From assembly GCA_024742875.1 (NCBI GenBank), contig JANSXP010000034.1, forward strand, positions 1 through 64,000: a stretch of 64,000 nucleotides of DNA. Direction: 5' to 3'. Shown here piece after piece: positions 1 through 9,021 of this stretch; positions within the stretch are counted from its first letter, which is position 1; each line of letters opens with the position of its first letter. The translations under genes were made by a program, and so were the position numbers. Under the pieces are notes generated by a model that did not search any database, was not told the DNA's origin, and was given only the letters and a program-made list of their open reading frames with translations. This DNA is from Planctomycetaceae bacterium (lineage in GTDB: Bacteria; Planctomycetota; Planctomycetia; Planctomycetales; Planctomycetaceae).

Positions 1-1200
1 CATCACAACCACTTCGCTGGTGCCGTCACCGTCCGTGTCGGCTACACAGATATTGCTGGCGCCCAGCAGGCCCGGATAGGCTTCCACGGTGTCCAGACCA
101 TCCACACCATTTTGCCGGTACACCAGCACCTGAGCATTCTGTGGGTCCGTTACCAGCACGTCGTTCAGCTTGTCACCGTCGATGTCACCAACGGCCACCG
201 CCCGCCCTTTGGCCCCGGAGGCATCACCCACGCCAAACTGCAGCATGCGTGAAGGGACAGAAGACTCGGATTTTTCTGTGGTGGTCAGCTGCGAGATCAG
301 CACTCGACCGGTGCGGCTGTTGACCGTCAGAATTTCGCTGCCCGGCTGCTGATCAACATCGTACAGCGTGACAGAGCGCGGCTGCTGCAGGTCAAAGCGG
401 ACTTCCGGCCCCAACCGACCGTCTTCGGTCTGCAGGCGGGCACACAGACCGCGTTCCTGGCCTTCGGTCGCCTGATAGCTCAGGTCCATTCGTTTATCGC
501 CGTTCAGGTCAGCGATCTGCAGCAGAGACAACTGCTGAGACGTATTGATCAGGGGGACCGGCGTTTGCATTTCGCCATCCATGCCCTGATAAATGATGTA
601 AGTCACATTCTTGCCGAGCACGGCGATGTCAGCCTTGAGGTCACCGTTCAGATCCCCGGTCGCAATCATCCAGGCGGCCGGCGCCAGTTCGGGCAGTCGC
701 ACAGACCACCGCTCTGACCAGTCTGATTTGCCTTTCTCAGGCTGATACCGCACGACCAGGCGATCAGGCGTGCCGATATACGCCACGTCAGTGCGGTCGT
801 CCTGATTGAAGTCGGCGGTGACCATGCCGGCGATTTGCTTATCCACCGAAATCTGCTGCACATCAAAGCGCCAGTCAGATCGCAAATCGTTGACATACTG
901 CCCGGATTCCTTCCTGCGACTGTCAGGATCGGCCACCTGTGCGAACAGTCGCAGACAGCTGGCACGGTTGTCCACCGTCATCAAGTCCGTCAGGCCGTCT
1001 GCATTGAAGTCCCCGGAAGCCAGCGAGAAGCTGCGTTTGTCCAGCTTATACAGTTCCACGCCACTGAAACCGTAAAACTGAGCGTAATGATTCTGCTCCC
1101 CTTCATCGGCGGCAGTCGCCTCAAACCGGGATGCAGACAGAATCAGGACAGATGCCAGAGCGGCATAAACCAGGGAGCGAATCACGTCGACGGCCTTCAC
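1..1200 (-). CDS. FG-GAP/VCBS repeat exported protein (3' end outside window)
   Basis: This is the first 400 codons of a secreted protein that runs off the left edge without a stop. A GTG start at 1200 gives a short basic N-terminus, then a hydrophobic stretch (LVYAALASVLILSASRF) that fits a signal peptide. The rest is a series of FG-GAP/VCBS-type calcium-loop repeats with the D-x-N/D-x-D-x-x-x-D pattern: DFNADGLTD, DFNQDDRTD, DLNGDLKAD, DLNGDKRMD, DIDGDKLND and DTDGDGTSE. Such repeats fold as integrin-like beta-propeller blades. Proteins of this kind are abundant and exported in planctomycetes, usually without a known substrate. No neighbour explains its role. The start is inferred from the signal peptide, since no clear Shine-Dalgarno site is visible. 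Confidence 0.8.
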   Translation of the reverse strand, partial: MKAVDVIRSLVYAALASVLILSASRFEATAADEGEQNHYAQFYGFSGVELYKLDKRSFSLASGDFNADGLTDLMTVDNRASCLRLFAQVADPDSRRKESGQYVNDLRSDWRFDVQQISVDKQIAGMVTADFNQDDRTDVAYIGTPDRLVVRYQPEKGKSDWSERWSVRLPELAPAAWMIATGDLNGDLKADIAVLGKNVTYIIYQGMDGEMQTPVPLINTSQQLSLLQIADLNGDKRMDLSYQATEGQERGLCARLQTEDGRLGPEVRFDLQQPRSVTLYDVDQQPGSEILTVNSRTGRVLISQLTTTEKSESSVPSRMLQFGVGDASGAKGRAVAVGDIDGDKLNDVLVTDPQNAQVLVYRQNGVDGLDTVEAYPGLLGASNICVADTDGDGTSEVVVM

Positions 1201-1744
1201 GAAGAGAAAGGGAATTCTTCTCGTATTCTTGGTGTGATTCGCAGCAGTTGCAAGGAGCCCGCGGCAGCCCCTGTGGGGGAATCTGACAATGGCGCCTGAC
1301 GCCCTGCACGATTCCGCCGTTGTGTTCCGCCTCGCGTAGAAATCCTGCCCTGCCGGCAGAACGGGAAACCGGGGCAGCGAAAGAGGCCAGGTACGGGGCA
1401 CCGACCTGGCCCCCTCGCCTCCTTCGCAAAGGAAGGATCCAACGTCTCATTGGCTCACCGGTCATGATGACCGAGGTCCGGGGGGCGCACCACATGTGTG
1501 GCGTCTACCCTAGTATCGTCTCTGTATTTACGAGATTGCGTCTTTCGAGGGGCGTGTGCGGGACATCTCTACGCCCTGGTCGTCATGGTTCGAACGACTG
1601 AGACGGGTAGGACGGTCGGCCGTCTCCGAAAAGACTCTCCGAAGCGGTCAAAATTCATCGCTCTTGTGGCGTGCTGGCCACGTCGCTGTCCTGGGTTGGC
1701 AACACACCCAGCAGCCACGCGATGCTCAAACGCGACGTCAACAG
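1201..1744. other. Intergenic region with hairpins
   Basis: No convincing gene is seen in these 544 bases. Open frames here lack a domain, signal peptide or plausible composition. There are GC-rich inverted repeats: GGCCAGGT/ACCTGGCC with an 11-base loop near 1387-1414, and GACGG-TCGG-CCGTC near 1611-1625. Neither is followed by a T-run, so they do not look like standard terminators. A structured leader for the minus-strand FG-GAP gene is possible but unproven. Confidence 0.4.
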
Positions 1745-2656
1745 TTACTCTGCCGTTTCATGGACGTGAACAGCTGCATGCATGGTGTACAGCCGGAAGC
1801 CCGCCGCCGTTTGAACCAGGACACCGCTGGATTTGTTGTCTGCGACGGGCAGGACGGGACCCTCCGCACACTTTTTCCACGTTCGCAGGTCATCCGACAC
1901 ACAGAAGTAAGTACACCAGTCTCGCGGCTTTGTGGTTGTGCCCGTGCCGTGCATCACCGCGTAATAGCGGTTGCCGATTTTCACGATCTGGTTCATGGCA
2001 ATCATTAGCGCATCGTAGCTGTCCGGGCCCGGGACGATCAGCGGTCGATCAGACACGTTGGTCCAGACGCGGGCATCGGTTGATGTCGCCAGCCAGATGC
2101 CCTGATCACGGCGTTCGTAAAACAGGTACCACGTGCCATCTTCCACCCAGACCGTTGGAGTTCCATACGGACCAGCCGAAATCGGGGAACCATTCTGCAG
2201 GCGAACATCCAGCGACCCCACCCGAGTCCACTTCAGACCATCGGAGGAAGTCAGCAACTGCGCCTGATCGCCGGCCCCTTCGGCAAACATATACAGCAGG
2301 TCTCCGTGGCGGATCACAATCATGTCTTCCACCCAGACATCGTCGTGGATGGGGCCATCCGTTTGCCGCGTCCAGTCGAGTCCATCGGCCGACGTGGCGT
2401 ATCCCAGTTTCATGTCATAAGGCTGAACCGACTTGTTGTAGCCGGTGTACCACATGCGCCACGTGTCGCCGTCCTTCATCACCCAGCCGCGTTCGCGAAT
2501 TAACTCGTCCCATTGTCCCGGACGGCCGGTGAATACAGGCTTGTCCGTCACGGACCGAAAGCCTGACAGTGCCGCCGGCAAATCGCCGGCCAGCGCAATG
2601 CCGCAGGTGAGCCCCGCGCTGATCGCCAACATCATCACACCGCGAAACACGCTCAT
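1745..2656 (-). CDS. Exported five-bladed beta-propeller (GH43/GH32-like) protein
   Basis: A 303-residue protein with a cleavable signal peptide (residues 1-23, ending near GIALA). The body has repeated W/Y-rich blades such as WRMWYTGY, GLDWTRQTDGP, LLYMFAEG, GTWYLFYERR and YFCVSDDLRTWKKC. This pattern is typical of glycoside hydrolases with the five-bladed propeller fold (GH43/GH32/GH62/GH68 superfamily) and related domains that act on or bind polysaccharides outside the cytoplasm. I cannot assign a substrate or confirm catalytic acids. Its ATG overlaps the stop of the upstream moeA gene (ATGA at 2653-2656), so the two are probably translationally coupled although their functions look unrelated. 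Confidence 0.7.
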   Translation of the reverse strand: MSVFRGVMMLAISAGLTCGIALAGDLPAALSGFRSVTDKPVFTGRPGQWDELIRERGWVMKDGDTWRMWYTGYNKSVQPYDMKLGYATSADGLDWTRQTDGPIHDDVWVEDMIVIRHGDLLYMFAEGAGDQAQLLTSSDGLKWTRVGSLDVRLQNGSPISAGPYGTPTVWVEDGTWYLFYERRDQGIWLATSTDARVWTNVSDRPLIVPGPDSYDALMIAMNQIVKIGNRYYAVMHGTGTTTKPRDWCTYFCVSDDLRTWKKCAEGPVLPVADNKSSGVLVQTAAGFRLYTMHAAVHVHETAE

Positions 2657-3867
2657 GACCAGCTCCAGATCACGGCGGGGACTGTCTGTCCTGCCTGATA
2701 TTCAGAATATTCGGGAGACAGGCGACACAGACCGTGCGCTGTGGCCGTTGACCGGAGATCAGCAGAACCTCCCCAGCGGACGGCCGTCGCCCGAATCACG
2801 CCATCAACAACTTCAAACTGACACGGCATGAAGACCTCCCGATCACCGCGGACCGCAATGGGGTCTGCCAGCTGCACAGTCCGGAAGGCTGGCAGCACAG
2901 AAGACTGTCCGCAAAACTGACGAAGGGCTGTGGTGACAAACAAGTCAAAGCACACCATGCTGCTGACGGGATTACCCGGCAGACCAAACACATAGCAGGT
3001 GTGATCGTCAGTCTGCAGTTTTCCAAACCACAGCGGCTTGCCAGGCTTCATGGCGATCTTGTGGAAAACTTCCACCACACCCGCCGCCGCCAGTTCCGCG
3101 GGAACAAGGTCCAGAGTCCCCGCCGACACTCCGCCGGTGAGCACCAGAAAATCATTTTTCAGACCAGCCGCAATGCGTGTTTTCAAGTCCCCCACATTGT
3201 CCCGCGCGATCCCCAAAGGATCCGGCACTGCGCCGGCCTGCTTAATCTGACTGATGAGCATCGGCTCATTGGAGTTTCGAATCCGACCGGGTGTGAGCGG
3301 CTGATCAAATGTCAGCAGCTCATCGCCGGTCGCCAGCACGCCCACTTTGGGAATCGGGCGGACGGGGATCTCAGCAATTCCAAATTCGGCCAGGGCGGCA
3401 ATGTGCTGAGGAGCCAGCCGAGTGCCGCACGCCAGCAGCGGTTCTCCGACCTGCGCGGAGGCGCCCTTTCTCAGCACGTGCTTTTCGGCCAGCAGTTGTT
3501 CGCCGCTGACGTGCACCGTGGTGGGGTCATTTTCGTTGAATGTGACCTTCTCGATCGGCACGACGCAGTCGGCCCCCGCGGGCATCGGCGCTCCGGTCAT
3601 GATGCGACAGGCCGTGCCCGGTCTCACGACTGACTGCGGAACCGTCCCCGCCGTAATCGTCTCCAGCACCTGCAGCGTATCCGATTGCGGCCCCGCCACC
3701 AGAGCGAATCCGTCCATCATGGATTTGTCAAACGGCGGAGAGTCGTGAGGGGTTGTCAGATCCTCGGCCAGACACCGATCAGATGCCTGGGAAAGCGAAA
3801 CCCGCGCAACAGTCGCCGCAGTGACGGTGGACAAAATTGACTCAAACGCCTGATCAACAGAAAGCAT
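2653..3867 (-). CDS. moeA: Molybdopterin molybdenumtransferase MoeA
   Basis: A 404-residue MoeA that inserts molybdate into adenylylated molybdopterin in the last step of molybdenum cofactor synthesis in the cytoplasm. Family landmarks are PPFDKSMMDGFAL near residue 45 (the S-x-M-D-G-[FY]-A region), TGAPMPAGADCVVPIE, ATGDELLTF, the GGVSAG loop and GLPGNPVSSMVCFDLF, followed by the C-terminal domain IV. Length matches the family (about 400). I chose the ATG at 3867 (MLSVDQAFESIL) because homologous MoeA proteins begin close to this helix; the frame also stays open to 3894. No other cofactor genes lie nearby. It overlaps the downstream beta-propeller gene by four bases. Confidence 0.93.
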   Translation of the reverse strand: MLSVDQAFESILSTVTAATVARVSLSQASDRCLAEDLTTPHDSPPFDKSMMDGFALVAGPQSDTLQVLETITAGTVPQSVVRPGTACRIMTGAPMPAGADCVVPIEKVTFNENDPTTVHVSGEQLLAEKHVLRKGASAQVGEPLLACGTRLAPQHIAALAEFGIAEIPVRPIPKVGVLATGDELLTFDQPLTPGRIRNSNEPMLISQIKQAGAVPDPLGIARDNVGDLKTRIAAGLKNDFLVLTGGVSAGTLDLVPAELAAAGVVEVFHKIAMKPGKPLWFGKLQTDDHTCYVFGLPGNPVSSMVCFDLFVTTALRQFCGQSSVLPAFRTVQLADPIAVRGDREVFMPCQFEVVDGVIRATAVRWGGSADLRSTATAHGLCRLSPEYSEYQAGQTVPAVIWSWS

Positions 3868-4200
3868 GGGGCCAGAGCAAAGAAAACAGGGCAAAAAGGC
3901 AGTGGGACCGCAATAGACCAGATTGCCCCGCGGTCACGCAACCATCGCACGCCCTCTTTTGCGGCGGCGGCGAGATTCCCAACAGCGACGCGGCGAACGA
4001 TACCTGACGCCCCCAAACACAACCGCCCACTGTGAGACAGCAGACCGAGCTGGCGATGAGAAGTTGCCCACATGCTGCGACAGCCGCGGTGGCCGCGGTG
4101 GCCTGCAAGCCGCGACATTCCGCTGCGCGATGTTCGCTCAGCAGCGGTTGCTGTCCGCTGCCTCATGAACCGGATCGCCACGCATCCGGACAAACACAGG
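3868..4200. other. Intergenic region upstream of moeA
   Basis: This stretch of 333 bases has no supported gene. It contains a short GC-rich direct repeat (GCCGCGGTG at 4083-4091 and 4092-4100). It should carry the promoter of moeA, but no -35/-10 pair stands out. Confidence 0.4.
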
Positions 4201-5334
4201 TTAGCGCGTGCCGGCATCGGGCCGGCGGGCAAAACGTCGTTCAAAGGCCGAGCTGTCCTCCTGCGTTGTGACCCACAGAAACACCTTGCCAGTTTCGTCC
4301 GTGCGAATCGTCATGCCCAGCTTCTGAGAGCTTCCCATAATGCTCATCAGTCGAAAGGGCGAAATGCGATCACGGCGGCGACTGTAGCGAATGCGCGAGA
4401 CGTCTCGACCGCCGGTTATCAGTGCGTGGCCCGAATAGACCAGCGGCACCTGCAGTCGCTGGGCGATGATCTTCATCAATCCATCCAGGGGTTCATCTTC
4501 CAGTTCCACAGTGATGGTTTTGCTGATTGCGGGCACCAGCGTCGTGATGGGCGCTTTGTCTTTCCAGCCCACCGGGTAGAGATTGTCGCGCTCACTGCCC
4601 ACGTCAATCTGCAGAAAATAGCCGCCCGCTGGATTCACGATCGGGCGAAAGCCCAGGCCGAACTGCGACAGCGCCACGGCCAGCGCCGTCCCCCGACTAA
4701 ACGCCCGCACATCCGGCGTCTTCTCACCGATCGTTTCCGGCGCGTTGTAAGCGAGTTTGGCAGCGGCCACCGTGAACTTCACCTCAAAATCGCTTTGCAC
4801 ATCCAGCGATGCGATCGCCTTCATGGGGTTGGACAGGTCCGGCTCAGCGTCAACCGGTTTACGCAGTCGTTTCAGCACGTCCTCATACTGCTGCTCATCC
4901 AGCCCCCAAGTGGGATGCTCGTGCGGTGGCCCTTTGGCACCATACTTTTGCAGTTTTTCAAACCACGCCGTGAGTTCCACATCGTCTTTGGGACCAAACT
5001 TCTGACCGCGGAACACAATGGAGCCATCGCGTTCCAGCAGGCCCACCACCTTCACGCCCTGTTCGCCCCGCAGTTCAAAGTCCTCCAGCGTAGTGGCTTC
5101 ACCGGACCGCCCCTGTCGAAAGGTGGGGCTGTGGCCGACCTGCTGAAACACGGCCGCCCAGTCGCGCGCCAGTAACTGCGATGAGGGGCCGGGGGGAATC
5201 AGCACTTCAATCTGCAGATAGCGATCTTTGGCCACGGCCGCCGGAGTGGCGGCAGCCGACTGAACGACAACAGCCGTGAGCGAAACAAGACAACTGGCGG
5301 CAAACGCGCGGACAGGACAGGTGGAACGAAACAT
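4201..5334 (-). CDS. Exported protein of unknown function with secretin/TonB short N-terminal-like end
   Basis: A 377-residue exported protein. From the ATG at 5334 a signal peptide (MFRSTCPVRAFAASCLVSLTAVV, cleavage after SAAA) is preceded by GAGGG at good spacing; an in-frame ATG at 5346 is the alternative. The middle includes a charged region around EVKFTVAAAKLAYNAPETIGEKTPDVRAF. The C-terminal part (ITVELEDEPLDGLMKIIAQRLQVPLVYSG) resembles the small beta-alpha domain used by secretins and TonB-dependent receptors, as seen in many planctomycete exported proteins. No enzyme motif is recognised. It lies 198 bases downstream of the ABC permease gene on the same strand, so a shared transcript is possible. 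Confidence 0.65.
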   Translation of the reverse strand: MFRSTCPVRAFAASCLVSLTAVVVQSAAATPAAVAKDRYLQIEVLIPPGPSSQLLARDWAAVFQQVGHSPTFRQGRSGEATTLEDFELRGEQGVKVVGLLERDGSIVFRGQKFGPKDDVELTAWFEKLQKYGAKGPPHEHPTWGLDEQQYEDVLKRLRKPVDAEPDLSNPMKAIASLDVQSDFEVKFTVAAAKLAYNAPETIGEKTPDVRAFSRGTALAVALSQFGLGFRPIVNPAGGYFLQIDVGSERDNLYPVGWKDKAPITTLVPAISKTITVELEDEPLDGLMKIIAQRLQVPLVYSGHALITGGRDVSRIRYSRRRDRISPFRLMSIMGSSQKLGMTIRTDETGKVFLWVTTQEDSSAFERRFARRPDAGTR

Positions 5335-5532
5335 GACGGCCCTCATCGAGACTGCAGGTCGGCAAAAGGGAAGCCCGGGTATTGTGACCGCCCCAGCCAA
5401 TATCTACCAGATCGGTCTGCTGACTGGCCGCACGCCAGTCAACTCGCCTGTCTGTCAACCTGCCCGTCTTTGTGCTTTGCCGGAACGGCGAGAAACGCCG
5501 AGCTGTCTTCACCCGCCCTGGGCGAACAGCAG

Positions 5533-6894
5533 TCAGCCCTGCAGCGCATCGGCCACGTTGGTGCGGTAGGCGGTCATTGCCGGCAGGAAGCCGACCAGCA
5601 CGCCAAGCACAAGCAGAACCGGGAACAGCACAAATTCGTACGGATTGACGTACCACGGATTCAGCAGCAGTCCGGTCCAGGCACTGATCCAGGGAGACGC
5701 GACCACGGCAACCGTGTGACCGGCGATCCAGCCCAGCAAACCGCCGCCCACGCACAGCACGGAAGATTCTGCCAGAATGATGGCAAACACGCTGTTCCGC
5801 TGCGCTCCGAGCGCTCGCATGATGCCAATCTCCTTTTTGCGGTCCGACATGCTGTTGTAGATACTGACAAAAATGCTCACGCCGGACACCAGGATGATCA
5901 TGGCGATCAGCACCATCAGCAGGTCCTTGGTGGGGCCAACAAACTGCGTCATCAGCTGTTTGATGGGGCGAATGGGATTGACGGCCATCGCCTTGGACGT
6001 GCTCTTCAGCTGCGACTGAAACCGGACCGCGTCGAAATCGGAACGCATGTTGACCAGCACGGCTGTGACTTCCTTCATCGCCTCCGGTGTGTCGATGCCG
6101 TACCCCCGTTCGGGGTCACCCTCTGCTTCGCCAGCGGCACGCTCTTTGCGCAGCTGATCCAGCTGCCACAGTCCACGCGTCAGGCGATCCGCATCGTCGC
6201 CGTAGAAATCCCGCAGGCGTGTTTCCACCTCATCAATGGGTTTCTGATGGCCATCCAGAATGTAGACGGCCTCCAGATTCAAAAAGACACTGCGGTCATT
6301 GGGCGTTCCCGTCTGCTGCAGCACGGCCACAATCTCAAACGTCTCGTCGTGGATTTTGTCGCTGTCTGCACTGCCGTGCACAATGCTGAAGGTGTCGCCC
6401 ACCTGCCAGTCGTTCTTGATGGCCACCTGAGACCCGATGACCGCATCGTACAGTTTGGTCAGCTGCCGTGAGCCCGGTTGATCCTCAATCTGAAACGTCT
6501 TTTTGGGGGCATATTCATTCAGGAAGTACTCGGTTGTGGTGCCCACGATCGGAAACGATCCGTGTTCCGGCTTCGTGTAGTCTCCAAACGCCATCGGGAT
6601 GGCGACTTCCACACGCGGATCTTCCCGCAACTGCTCCAGATACATCAGCGGCAAATTGGCGATTGGAGGCTGAATACGATACACGGTGCTCATGACCAGC
6701 TGCAGGGCACTGCCTTTGGCCCCCACGATCAGGTTGTAGCCAATGGCCTGCTGATTGAAGACGCCATCCACGGCACCGGCCAGCACAATCACGGCCACCA
6801 TCAGCATCGTGCCCAGAGCAATACTGAAGGCCGTCAGTGCAGAGGCCAGCTTGCGTTGTTTCAGCCCCTTCCGGGCGATCGTCAGGATATTCAA
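5533..6894 (-). CDS. ABC transporter permease, FtsX/MacB/LolC type
   Basis: A 453-residue permease of the type VII ABC family. One N-terminal membrane helix (KLASALTAFSIALGTMLMVAVIVLAG) precedes a periplasmic MacB-PCD-like domain of about 270 residues. Three C-terminal helices form the FtsX domain, including the SVFVSIYNSMSDRKKEIGIMRALG-like coupling region (here FVSIYNSMSDRKKEIGIMRA). These systems extrude lipoproteins, peptides or drugs, or do mechanical work, using an adjacent ATPase. The start is TTG at 6894, embedded in TTGA so that it overlaps the ATPase stop by four bases; this coupling supports the rare start. The cargo is unknown; a lipoprotein or envelope role is likely by family. 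Confidence 0.88.
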   Translation of the reverse strand: MNILTIARKGLKQRKLASALTAFSIALGTMLMVAVIVLAGAVDGVFNQQAIGYNLIVGAKGSALQLVMSTVYRIQPPIANLPLMYLEQLREDPRVEVAIPMAFGDYTKPEHGSFPIVGTTTEYFLNEYAPKKTFQIEDQPGSRQLTKLYDAVIGSQVAIKNDWQVGDTFSIVHGSADSDKIHDETFEIVAVLQQTGTPNDRSVFLNLEAVYILDGHQKPIDEVETRLRDFYGDDADRLTRGLWQLDQLRKERAAGEAEGDPERGYGIDTPEAMKEVTAVLVNMRSDFDAVRFQSQLKSTSKAMAVNPIRPIKQLMTQFVGPTKDLLMVLIAMIILVSGVSIFVSIYNSMSDRKKEIGIMRALGAQRNSVFAIILAESSVLCVGGGLLGWIAGHTVAVVASPWISAWTGLLLNPWYVNPYEFVLFPVLLVLGVLVGFLPAMTAYRTNVADALQG

Positions 6895-7580
6895 GAGCCT
6901 GCCTCCTGCGGCTTTGGCGCCAGTCGATTGAAATCGTGCAGCCGGTCGATGCGATCAAACGCATTGGCTACTTCCATCGCGTGAGTGACCATCAGCAGCG
7001 TCACATTGTTCTCGCGGCACGTATCACGAATCAAATTCAGGATCAGCTCCTGATTGGCCGGATCCACGTTGGCCGTGGGTTCGTCGGCCAGCAGCAGCAC
7101 GGGCTTGTTGGCCAGCGACCGAGCCACGGAAACGCGCTGCTGTTCGCCGACCGACATTCGCTGTGGCAGGTGATCCAGCCGATGCTGCAGCCCGACGCGT
7201 TCCAGCAGAAAGACGGCAAACTCTTTGTCCACTTTCCGTCCCGAAAACGACATGCCGAGCAGGACGTTTTCCAGCGCCGTAAACGCGGGCAGTAAATTGA
7301 ACGTCTGGAACACAAAGCCGATCCGCGACGCACGAAACCGATCGCGGACCACCTCGTGCAGTTTGGCGATGTCGCGTCCGTCAATCACCACTTCGCCGGA
7401 GTCCGGCGCCAGAATTCCGGACACCACGTTCAGCAGCGTGGTCTTGCCGCCGCCGCTGGAGCCGACGAGCGCTGCCTGCTGCCCCTGGGGCAGTTCATAA
7501 CGCTCAATGTCCAGAACCGGCAGGCGACTGCCCGACGGTTCCAGATACGATTTCTGTACGTTTTGCAGCAGCAGTGACAT
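6891..7580 (-). CDS. ABC transporter ATP-binding protein (LolD/MacB type)
   Basis: A 229-residue cytoplasmic ATPase that pairs with the permease encoded next. It has the Walker A motif GSSGGGKTT near residue 40, the Q-loop VFQTFNLLPAFTALENV, the signature MSVGEQQRVSVARSL, Walker B VLLLADEPT and the H-loop LLMVTHAME. Length and motifs fit the LolD/MacB/FtsE branch. The signature is SVGEQQR, where LSGGQ(Q)R is usual, a common variant in this branch. AAAGGTC lies just upstream of the ATG at 7580 and may serve as the ribosome site. It forms a two-gene operon with the permease. Confidence 0.93.
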   Translation of the reverse strand: MSLLLQNVQKSYLEPSGSRLPVLDIERYELPQGQQAALVGSSGGGKTTLLNVVSGILAPDSGEVVIDGRDIAKLHEVVRDRFRASRIGFVFQTFNLLPAFTALENVLLGMSFSGRKVDKEFAVFLLERVGLQHRLDHLPQRMSVGEQQRVSVARSLANKPVLLLADEPTANVDPANQELILNLIRDTCRENNVTLLMVTHAMEVANAFDRIDRLHDFNRLAPKPQEAGS

Positions 7581-7621
7581 AAGACCTTTCCATTGCTCTG
7601 CCGGGCCGGCAGCGGCGGAAA

Positions 7622-8851
7622 TTATTCTGACTCAAATGTCCACAGCTGACCAAACGGCGTGGTGAAGTAGATCTCGCCCGCTTCGTCCTCACCAAAGCTC
7701 ATGATGGGCTGTGTGTCGCCCGCCGGGCCGGTCAGTGAGTAGTTGGCCACCGTTTGGGAACCATCGTGCTCCAGCGCCCAGATCAGGCCGCTGACGTAAT
7801 CGCCATACACATATTTGCCCGTCAGCTGCGGAACCGCCTTGCCACGGTACACGAGTCCGCCGGTGATCGACTTGCCAATATCGTGGTGATACTCCCACAC
7901 GGGGTCGATCAGGTCGTCACTTTGCTCATCGTTGCCGTCAGGACGAAACCAGTGCCTGGCTTCGCGCCTGTTCCACCCATAGTTGCCGCCTTTGGTGACG
8001 ATATTGATTTCTTCCCACAGGTTCTGGCCGACATCAGCCACCCAGAAATCGCCCGTTTCGCGGTCGAATGCCATGCGCCACACGTTCCGCAGTCCGTAGG
8101 CGTAAATTTCCGGGCGAGCGGGCACCTTGCGGCCGCGTCGCATCACCACCTGATGATCAATAAACGGGTTGTCAGCCGGGATGCTGTAAGCACGACCGCC
8201 GTCTGCTTTGTCCACATTGATGCGAAGAATAGAACCCAGCAGAGTCGTCAGATTCTGCCCGTTGCCGTTGGGATCGTTGCCGCTGCCGCCATCGCCCAGG
8301 CCCACGTACAGCATGCCATCCGGGCCAAATGCGATGGTGCCGCCATTGTGATTCCAAAACGGCTGCGGGATCTTCATGATCACTTCCTCCGAATCCGGAT
8401 CCGCCGTCTGACGATCTTTGGACGTGAACCGTGAGATCACCGACGTGTGATCCTCAGAGGCTGTGGTGTAATACACAAACAGCTGGCCGTTGTTCCTGAA
8501 ATCCGGATGAAACGCGAGACCCAGCAGGCCCTCTTCGTTCTGGTTGCTGCGGTAGCGACAGCGCTTGTCGATATCCAGAAACACGTCCGCCTCTTCCACG
8601 GCCGGATCGTTGGGCATGACCTTCACGATGCCTTCCTGCTCGGCCACAAAAATGCGGTTGGTGCCGTCTCCGGCGTGCGTCACAACAATCGGACGGTCAA
8701 AGATGACATCCTCGAAAGCTCGAACGGCCTTCACCGGCAGGCGACCTTCTTTGACCGGTTCGCCAGCATGGGCACCGGTCGTGGGAATCGTGGCGGCCAG
8801 AGCGACCAGGAACATCCAGCCAGTCGATAATCCAGACGAAAAGCGTGTCAT
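7622..8851 (-). CDS. PQQ-dependent sugar dehydrogenase (glucose/sorbosone dehydrogenase family)
   Basis: A 409-residue exported enzyme of the soluble glucose/sorbosone dehydrogenase (GSDH) family, which oxidises sugars in the periplasm with PQQ. The ATG at 8851 gives a good signal peptide (residues 1-28, ending near GAHAG); the frame stays open further upstream but that extension looks non-coding. Family features include VVTHAGDGTNRIFVAEQEG, EGLLGLAFHPDF, WNHNGGTIAFGPDGMLYVGLGDGG (split here over two blades), IYAYGLRNVWRMAFDRETGD and NYGWNRREARHW. It sits 41 bases upstream of the ABC ATPase on the same strand. No PQQ synthesis genes are in the window. Substrate cannot be told from sequence. 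Confidence 0.85.
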   Translation of the reverse strand: MTRFSSGLSTGWMFLVALAATIPTTGAHAGEPVKEGRLPVKAVRAFEDVIFDRPIVVTHAGDGTNRIFVAEQEGIVKVMPNDPAVEEADVFLDIDKRCRYRSNQNEEGLLGLAFHPDFRNNGQLFVYYTTASEDHTSVISRFTSKDRQTADPDSEEVIMKIPQPFWNHNGGTIAFGPDGMLYVGLGDGGSGNDPNGNGQNLTTLLGSILRINVDKADGGRAYSIPADNPFIDHQVVMRRGRKVPARPEIYAYGLRNVWRMAFDRETGDFWVADVGQNLWEEINIVTKGGNYGWNRREARHWFRPDGNDEQSDDLIDPVWEYHHDIGKSITGGLVYRGKAVPQLTGKYVYGDYVSGLIWALEHDGSQTVANYSLTGPAGDTQPIMSFGEDEAGEIYFTTPFGQLWTFESE

Positions 8852-9021
8852 GGTGGGTCTTTCTGCTTGCGGCGGGCGAACGCATGTGCGTACGTGAGAT
8901 TCGTCTGAATGACGAAACAAATCACAGGAATCCCGGCATTTGGCAGCGAACCTGCCGACCGGGGCAGGGGAGCGTAATCCGCCCACCGCCGGAACGCAAC
9001 GATCAGGCGACGAGGGCTCGT

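Noticed and set aside
1585-1605. GGTTCGAAC resembling a tRNA T-loop
   Set aside because: Flanking bases do not pair as a T-arm and no acceptor or anticodon arm fits.
1498-2532. 344-codon plus-strand frame across the gap and the beta-propeller gene
   Set aside because: No domain; Arg/Pro/His-rich; the minus-strand gene has a signal peptide and propeller motifs.
5470-6471. 333-codon open frame on the plus strand opposite the ABC permease
   Set aside because: Low-complexity His/Gln-rich product, antisense of a coupled ABC gene.
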